Below, piece by piece: positions 57,805 through 64,000 of a stretch of DNA of 64,000 bases (position 1 is the stretch's first letter; each line of letters begins with the position of its first letter). The notes beneath the pieces were generated by a model. That model was given only the letters and a program-made list of their open reading frames with translations. It was not told the DNA's origin and searched no databases. Origin of the DNA: Iris pallida (lineage: Eukaryota; Streptophyta; Magnoliopsida; Asparagales; Iridaceae); the NCBI GenBank assembly GCA_029216955.1, contig JANAVB010004000.1, forward strand, positions 4,357,038 to 4,421,037. Direction: 5' to 3'. The translations under genes were made by a program, and so were the position numbers.

Positions 57805-59117
57805 ATGTCGTCTTCTTCAGCGACATTGTTCGTGGTCCTACCGACCAGCAATGCGGAGCACCTCCCGCGGACCAGCAGCAACCTGGGGATCAAGCCCAGC
57901 ATTCCGGAGTAGCCTCCAGAGTCGTGCCTTCTGGCGGAGAGCCACCAGTCCAGCCTGTCGAGCCTGATAATGGCACTTTGGTAGGACTCGTCAGGACCTT
58001 GATAGCTTCCCAAGATCGCAGAGGAGATGTCTTACACCAGGCAGTGACAGATGCTTTGACCCGGGGCGGTCATCAGGGTAACAGCGCGGCCAACAGCTTC
58101 AAGCGCTTGAACCCTCCATTCTTCGACGGCAGTGAAGATGCTATCGCAGCAGATGCTTGGCTTCAGGACACTGAAGTGATTCTCGAAGTAGCCAGGACTC
58201 CAGAGAACGAGAAGGTGGCCGTTGTGCGCCTGCAGTTGTTAGATCTTGCCCGCAGCTGGTGGGCAGCGTAGGCCGTTGGATTAGCAATACCCATTACTTG
58301 GACAGTATTCAGAGAGAGATTCCAGACCAAGTATTTCGATGCCGTGGCTCGGTATGATCTGCAGACCAGGTTCACCAATCTGAAGCAAGGAGGCAGGACG
58401 GTCGATGGATATGCGGCCGAGTTTTCGAGACTCAGTCGGTTTGCTCCCACCTTGGTGGCAACCGAGTATGATAGAGCCCAGCGATTCCAGCAGGGGTTTC
58501 ACCTGGAGATCTTGTTGGCAATAGAGCAGTTTGAGCATCAGACTTTTGATGCAGTCTTGAGAGCAGCCCGGAGGCATGAGTATACCTCCCAGAGGATTGT
58601 GGATAGGGTCGGAGGTCGGAAGAGATCTCACGGCCAGATGAATCAGTCTTCAGCACCAGCCCCGGCAGCCAGGGCCTTGACTATTGGAGCTCCGAGGCGA
58701 GCGACCTCAGTAACGTCGGTTCAGCACTCAACCCCGACGTACCCTCAGCAGCAGCAGAAGCAGAAGCAGTCTTCCACAGTGGGATGTTCTCATTGTGGGA
58801 AGCCAGGCCATGTAGTGGCAGAGTGTCGTAGGGCACAGGGATTGTGTCTGGTTTGTGGAGCACAAGACCATAGGGTTGGATCCTGCCCGAACAGGGGTGG
58901 TTCATCATCGTCCAACCTTTCTAGCTCTTCGGTGAGAGGACCAGCACCGGTCCAGCAGCAGCAGCAGCAGCAGAACCCGTTGTCGAGGCCTTTGCCGCCT
59001 CAGTCCCAGATGTTCCAGCAGCAGAATCCCCAGCAGCATGCACAAGCCCAAGCCTTGAGTCAGAGCAGGCAGCGAGGATTCCAGCACAGGGGACCAGCAC
59101 CCCGAGGGCACGGTCAG
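57805..59117 (+). pseudogene. gag: TE10 gag, one internal stop and an early frame slip, cut by TE11
   Basis: An ATG at 57805 opens in a different frame from the body, so an early slip is likely near 57830. The body shows NSFKRLNPPFFDGSEDAIAA, DAWLQDTEVIL and LLDLARSWWAA, a TAG at 58269-58271 (Gln in relatives), FQTKYFDAVARYDLQ, FTNLKQGGRTVDGYAAEFSR, FQQGFHLEILLAIEQFEH and two intact knuckles, CSHCGKPGHVVAEC and CLVCGAQDHRVGSC. A Gln/Ser-rich tail runs into the TE11 LTR at 59118, which ends the gene before protease. Confidence 0.92.
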
Positions 59118-61806
59118 TGTCACGCCCCAGAACCAGAATACTGGAGAGCGGGGGCGGACATAGCCAGCTACGTATATTGAAATAGAATACATCTCAACTA
59201 TACGGTCACGGCTGTCTAGATATGAGGGTTTACTACAAGCCAGCAGTCTCTTAAGGTCAAGCCTATTGTCTCAATCTCCAGCAATTAACAGAGTTACAAG
59301 ATATTAGAGCATCAAATATATATATATAAAGCGTCCCAAATATTATATATTGGATGATCATGAAGCTAGTCGTACAAAATGATAGGACTAGCAAGAGTTC
59401 AGTCATACATGATCAACCCTAGGATTTGTTAATCATGTTTACAGCCCGTAGGCAGAAAGTAAGTAAATGTGCATCGAGTTAACAGGTGCTCGTCGGCTAA
59501 ACGCCTCAAAAGAATAAATTTACATATAAGTGGGTAAAACAAAAAGGGAAAACCCACTCGTAGCCCCGGTTCCTTCTAGTGTTCACCATTGGGCTGGAAG
59601 CTTGGTAGATCCTCGGGAGCTGCTCCGAAATCTGGCCACACAAAACCAGCTGGGTCAAACCCCAGAAAGAGCAAGTGCCACAAGGAGGCCACAAATAAGA
59701 ACAAAAGCCAGCATATCAGAACATAAGAATAAAAGAAAGTACAAGTAGTAAAGTACACAGGGCGATAAACGACTAGGAACGTGGAACCATTCCGTGAGCC
59801 AGGTTACAATCCTTAAACCAGACAAGGACCGGGGTTGTAACCCTTCACCTGAATAGCTCACTGTCTCTACTCATTTATCGTTAAGATAAGTAAAACAAAC
59901 ATGCTCAGGAGATAGCAGGTACTGGAGCTAGACAAGACTTAGACAAGGCTGGACACCATCCATTCGCAATCGGCCAAACAAATACTACGGCTTACTACTT
60001 TAACTAACTAGGGTTATCACAAACCTAATTACTAACAAGATGCAAGTGAGAATTCCAGTCCCAAGCCCTGCAGACCATCCAGTTATCCTTCCGCGGGTTG
60101 AGAGTTATAGGTGGGTACATTGCCCGGGAGACAAATGTACCCTTAGGTGACTTAGAGGGTGCAACACATGACAGTGTGCTGGAAATGTGCTCTACTTGTC
60201 GGCAAGCTACAAGTCCATTATAGCGCCCAGATAACGAGATTGCCTGTGACTGGGAATTCTCCATGTTCTAGTTTGATCTAATCATTAGCCTAATCCAATT
60301 TAGCGCGAGTCCCTGGCCGTGGTACCCAGGAAGTCACGTCCTAGACATGATGCAAGACAAGACAAGTGGATTGTACAAGCAAGCAAGCAGGAACACCCAC
60401 GGTGTCAAATTGATTATACGAGTCAAGTTACAAGTTACAAGTCAAGTCAAGTCAGGAGTGCGCCGCCACGGGCCACTATCAAGTTATCAAGATAAATCAT
60501 GTCAGGGTACTTGTCAGGAGCGCACCACGACGGGCCACTATCATGTCAGGTTGGTCATGTCAGGAGTGCACCACTACGGGTCACTGTCGCGTTATGCTAG
60601 TTCCTTGTCATACCATGCCGTGTACAATAGTCATTCCAAACATATTAAGTAAAATCAAGTTCATGACAAAAGACGTAAGGATATAAAATGGACGTAAAAT
60701 ATCTAATAAAATACCAATATATATAGGGCTATAGAAGAGCCAAGCTTAAAGAAATAAACAATTCATCATAGACAAGTGGGTTGTGCAAGGGGGGTCAGGG
60801 GTTGGGCTGTGCAGGGTATGTACTGTGCATAGAAGAGCAGCGCAAGAGTTGTCTTGCGCAAGGGTAGACTGCGCAGGGGTTACCTTGCGCAAGGGTAGAC
60901 TGCGCAGGGGTGGATTGCGCAAGGGTGGATTGCGCAAGGCTGGCTTGCGCAGAGGCTAGCTTGCGCAGAGGTGGATTGCACAAGGGTGGATTGCGCAAGG
61001 GTGGATTGCGCAGAGGTCGGCTTGCGCATGGCTGGCTTGCGCATGGATGGCTTGCGCCAGCGCAATCCAGTACAGCCCAAAGCACTGGCTGAGGTTATGC
61101 GCAATCGGCCCTGCGCTAAAGAGCACAGGCCGGGGGTGCGCAATCGGCCATGCGCTAAAGAGCGCAAGGCAGAGGGATGTTCTTCCTGGCCGAGAGCAGG
61201 TCCAAGAACACCAAGAACTTCAATTCTTCATAACTTTGTCAAATCAAAACCAAATCTAGATTTCCAAAGTTCTAACTTGAGTAAGATCGAATTCTCTTCT
61301 ACATGGAAGCATCAAAACAAGCAAAAATCAAAGTTTAATAGATCAAAACCAAGGATTTTCGAAAATGGTTAAAACCTAGATCTAGAAGAATGAAAGCTCC
61401 AAATCACAAAATGTCAAGTTCTAAAGTTGTTCTCCATGGCCTAATCTAGTTAATGGACAAATAAAGAGTGGTACTTATTTGATGGCAAGGTGCACTTGCC
61501 TATGGGTTGGGGAGTTGTGTGGAAGAAGGAAGAAGAAGAAGTTGAAAGAAATTAATGGAGTTATGGAGGAGAGGGAAAAGGTTGGTAGGTTTTAATGAGG
61601 GTGGTTGTGATAGAATGGAGGTGGAGAATAGGCTAAGGTGTTCCACTCATGATGAACCAAACCAAATCAAACCAACTCCACAAAATAAAACCAAGCCATG
61701 GTCCAAAACCCGTTTACGAGAACCCGAATTCACAAGTCGAGAAAATAAAATACGTGCCAAAATCAATTACGAGTATAAATACGAAATACAGGAAATGGGG
61801 GTGACA
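59118..61806 (-). repeat. TE11 3' LTR
   Basis: The sense start at 61806 is TGTCACCCCCATT and the end is CTGGGGCGTGACA at 59118. Length is 2689 bp. It contains the TGCGCA array at 60780-61170, about 640-1025 bases from its start. GGCAAGTGCACC landmarks near 61480-61500 and an AGAAGAAG-rich stretch at about 61520 parallel TE6 and TE10. Confidence 0.93.
60780..61170 (-). repeat. TGCGCA word array in the TE11 LTR
   Basis: There are 14 exact TGCGCA words plus variants (TGTGCA, TGCACA, TGCGCT, AGCGCAA), typically as TTGCGCAAGG, TGCGCAGGGG or TTGCGCAGAGG with 10-20 base spacers. Frames through it are artefacts. Confidence 0.9.
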
Positions 61807-61821
61807 ACTCTACCCACCTTC
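61807..61821 (-). other. TE11 polypurine tract
   Basis: The minus strand reads GAAGGTGGGTAGAGT directly before the LTR start. It is nearly identical to the TE10 tract. Confidence 0.85.
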
Positions 61822-61975
61822 AAAGAATTCCGTCCTCAGAATTTAATCAAGGAGCTAGAGATTGCCACGACAAGCTATACTAAGCACAGACAAGCTACAC
61901 TATGTAGTTCAATCATACAATCATACAATGCAAGCAAGGAAGGGAAAGCGTAAGGCACAAGGAAGACATTATACC

Positions 61976-63997
61976 TTACGAGTCAAACAGGTAGGGATAT
62001 CGCGATCGGATGTCGTCCTCACGCTTCCACGTTGACTCACCTAGAGAGTGATGACCCCAAGCAACACGGACTAAGTTAATAGTCTTGTTCTTGAGCGTCT
62101 TTTCCCTCCGGTCCAAAATAGACACGGGCCTCTCCTCATACGAAAGGTTGGTACCAACAACCAATTCCGAATGATCTAGGATATGGCTCGGGTCCGGGAT
62201 GTACCGTCTTAATTGGGATACATAAAATACATCATGTACCTCACTTAGCGACGGCGGAAGAGCGAGACGATATGACACATCGCCTACTCGTTCCAGAATA
62301 TCGAACGGCCCTATATACCTAGGACTAAGCTTTCCCCGTACGCCAAAACGAATGACGCCGCGGGTAGGCGAGATCCTAAGGAATACATGGTTGCCGACGG
62401 CAAATTCTAAGGGACGCCGATGAGCATCGGCCCAATGGCGCTGGCGATCCTGAGCAACTCGGAGGTGATCTCTGACTTTCCTGACCACTTCAACCGTCTG
62501 AGAAATCAGTTCTGGACCGAGCATCTGCCTCTCTCCGAAATCGTCCCATGCTAACGGGGATCTGCACTTCCTGCCATACAGAGCCTCAAAGGGTGCCATC
62601 TGGATACTGGCCTGGAAACTATTGTTGTACGAGAATTCCACCAGGTGCAGGTGATCCGCCCATGAACCACCGAAGTCAAGGGTACATGACCGCAACATAT
62701 CTTCGAGAGTTTGTATAGTACGCTCTGACTGTCCATCTGTCTGCGGATGATACGCTGAGCTGAACTTGAGACGAGTCCCCAAACTTTGATGAAGACTGTG
62801 CCAGAAGTGCGATGTGAATCTCGTATCCCTGTCTGATACTATGCTGACTGGCACTCCGTGAAGTCTGACGATCTACCTGAGATATATCTCTGCTAGCTGT
62901 GTCGTCGACTGTCCAACTCTAAATGGAAGAAAGTGTGCCACCTTGGTAAGCCTGTCCACAATGACCCAAATAGCATCTCTGCCTGCCGGAGATCTGGGTA
63001 ACCCAGTCACGAAATCCATGGTTATGTGTTCCCATTTCCATTCTGGGATCGGTAAGGGTTGAAGAAGTCCAGCTGGCCTCTGATGTTCAGCCTTGACTTG
63101 TTGGCAAACCAAACATCGAGAGACATACCGGGCTATCTCCCTCTTCATACCATTCCACCAAAAGTGTTGATGAATATCTCTGTACATCTTCGTGCTGCCT
63201 GGGTGGATGGAATACTGCGAACTGTGAGCCTCTGCCATGACTTTCTGTCTGATATCTCCACTGGGTACACAAAGACGCGTGCCGTGTCAAAGTGTACCAT
63301 CCTCATGAATACATAACTCTGGCCTTCTTCCTGCCTCGCACTCTGCTCTGAGCCGCTGAATCTTGGAATCTGTAAACTGTGCTGTCCGGATCCTCTCAAC
63401 TATGGTGGACTGAATCTGTAGGCTGGCCATCAAGGCCACATTGGAAGGAAGAACCACTTCGATTCCCATCTTCTGAAGATCCGACAATAACTCTGGTTGC
63501 ACCGTCAGGAAATAAACTCCAGCTCTCCGGCTCAACGCATCTGCTACAACGTTGGCCTTCCCTGGATGATACTACAAATCCATATCGTAGTCCACCAGTA
63601 GCTCGAGCCATCTTCTCTGCCGTATATTAAGGTCCTTCTGGGTGAAAACATACTTCAGGCTCTTATGATCAGTAAAGATCTCCACTCTATCTCCGTACAA
63701 GTAGTGCCTCCACAACTTAAGTGCAAACACTACTACTGCTAGCTCCAAGTCGTGGGTCGGGTAATTCTTCTCATGATCACGAAGTTGACGTGACGCATAA
63801 GCAATTACCTTCCCATGCTGCATTAAAACACATTCCAATTCTCTACCTGAAGCGTCGCAATAAACTGTGAATCCTCCGGTCCCATCTGGAAGGGTGAGAA
63901 TGGGAGCCGTTATCAAACCTCGCTTCAACTTCTCAAATGATTCCTGACATTCTGCTGTCCAAACGAACGGCACATCCTTGCGGGTCAACTGGGTCAT
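61976..63997 (-). pseudogene. pol: TE11 pol: RNase H, integrase, chromodomain (three nonsense changes)
   Basis: RNase [19 protein letters not shown] and [20 protein letters not shown] stop at 63572-63574 precedes ANVVADALSRRAGV. A second stop at 63287-63289 follows CIHEDGTL. The integrase zinc region (HSSQYSIHPGSTKMYRDIHQ, CLVCQQVKAEHQRP) and core (ITMDFVTGLPRSP, VIVDRLTKVAHFLPF) follow. A third stop is at 62873-62875, then [34 protein letters not shown], the C-terminal LSPRYIGPF and the chromodomain-like [20 protein letters not shown], stop at 61976. Otherwise the frame is continuous, so it is the best preserved gypsy pol here. All three stops fit CAG to TAG or CGA to TGA. Confidence 0.95.
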
Positions 63998-64000
63998 CGG

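Larger units (their letters stand above)
59118..64000 (-). mobile_element. TE11: Tekay/Del-like gypsy element, right part outside window
   Basis: The 3' LTR (59118-61806), polypurine tract and pol (61976 to the window edge) all lie on the minus strand. The LTR edge TGTCACGCCCCAG cuts the TE10 gag frame, and GTCAG (59113-59117) would be one half of its target duplication. Gag and the 5' LTR lie beyond 64000. Confidence 0.93.

Noticed and set aside
60880..61167. Ala/Gln/Ser-rich repetitive frames
   Set aside because: Translations of the TGCGCA word array; no independent evidence of coding.

Overview
The window is nuclear DNA of a flowering plant. It contains no intact host gene: almost everything is transposable elements nested inside one another. 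The evidence for a plant is chromodomain-type Ty3/gypsy (Del/Tekay-like) and Sirevirus-type Ty1/copia retrotransposons, CACTA DNA transposons with a TNP2-type transposase, and captured exons of an ABCG22-like transporter and of LEUNIG. The captured ABCG exon is very GC-rich, which leans towards a monocot, but I cannot name the species.

Layout, left to right. TE1 (1-6267, minus) is a large CACTA element with a nearly complete spliced TNP2 transposase and a CACTA terminus at 6267; its other end is off-window. TE2 (6268-8240) is a piece of a gypsy LTR. TE3 is a gypsy element whose gag (8288-9498 continuing at 25666-25770) was split by TE4; its LTR is 25958-28989. TE4 (9499-25665, minus) is a 16.2-kb gypsy derivative with two 3.4-kb LTRs and almost no coding capacity. 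It is itself split by TE5 (13848-19559), a 5.7-kb non-autonomous CACTA element flanked by ATT target duplications.

TE6 is an older Tekay-like element (LTR remnant 28990-29991, pol and gag 30165-35018, other LTR 35139-35283 resuming at 49134-50498). TE7 (35284-49128, minus) is a Sirevirus-like copia element inserted in the TE6 LTR. It has gag, protease, integrase, RT/RNase H and an extra intact 398-codon ORF downstream of pol. Its 3' LTR contains TE8 (36182-40131), a Pack-CACTA with GTC target duplications carrying ABCG22-like and LEUNIG exons. TE9 (50499-54451, minus) is an LTR plus a collapsed internal region, joined head-on to TE10 (54452-59117, plus: pol tail, LTR, gag). TE11 (59118 to beyond the right edge, minus) interrupts the TE10 gag.

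How the pieces relate. The deepest nest is TE6 > TE3 > TE4 > TE5. No gypsy element here could move autonomously: coding regions are broken by stops, many of them C-to-T or G-to-A changes typical of methylated, silenced DNA. The most unusual pattern is that nearly every LTR carries, at a similar distance from its start, a block of one short word repeated many times with variable spacers, and the word differs between families. Other unusual points are a near-perfect 486-bp hairpin inside TE5, the captured-gene chimera in TE8, the extra ORF of TE7, and a conserved box after the gypsy LTRs in place of the usual initiator-Met tRNA primer site.
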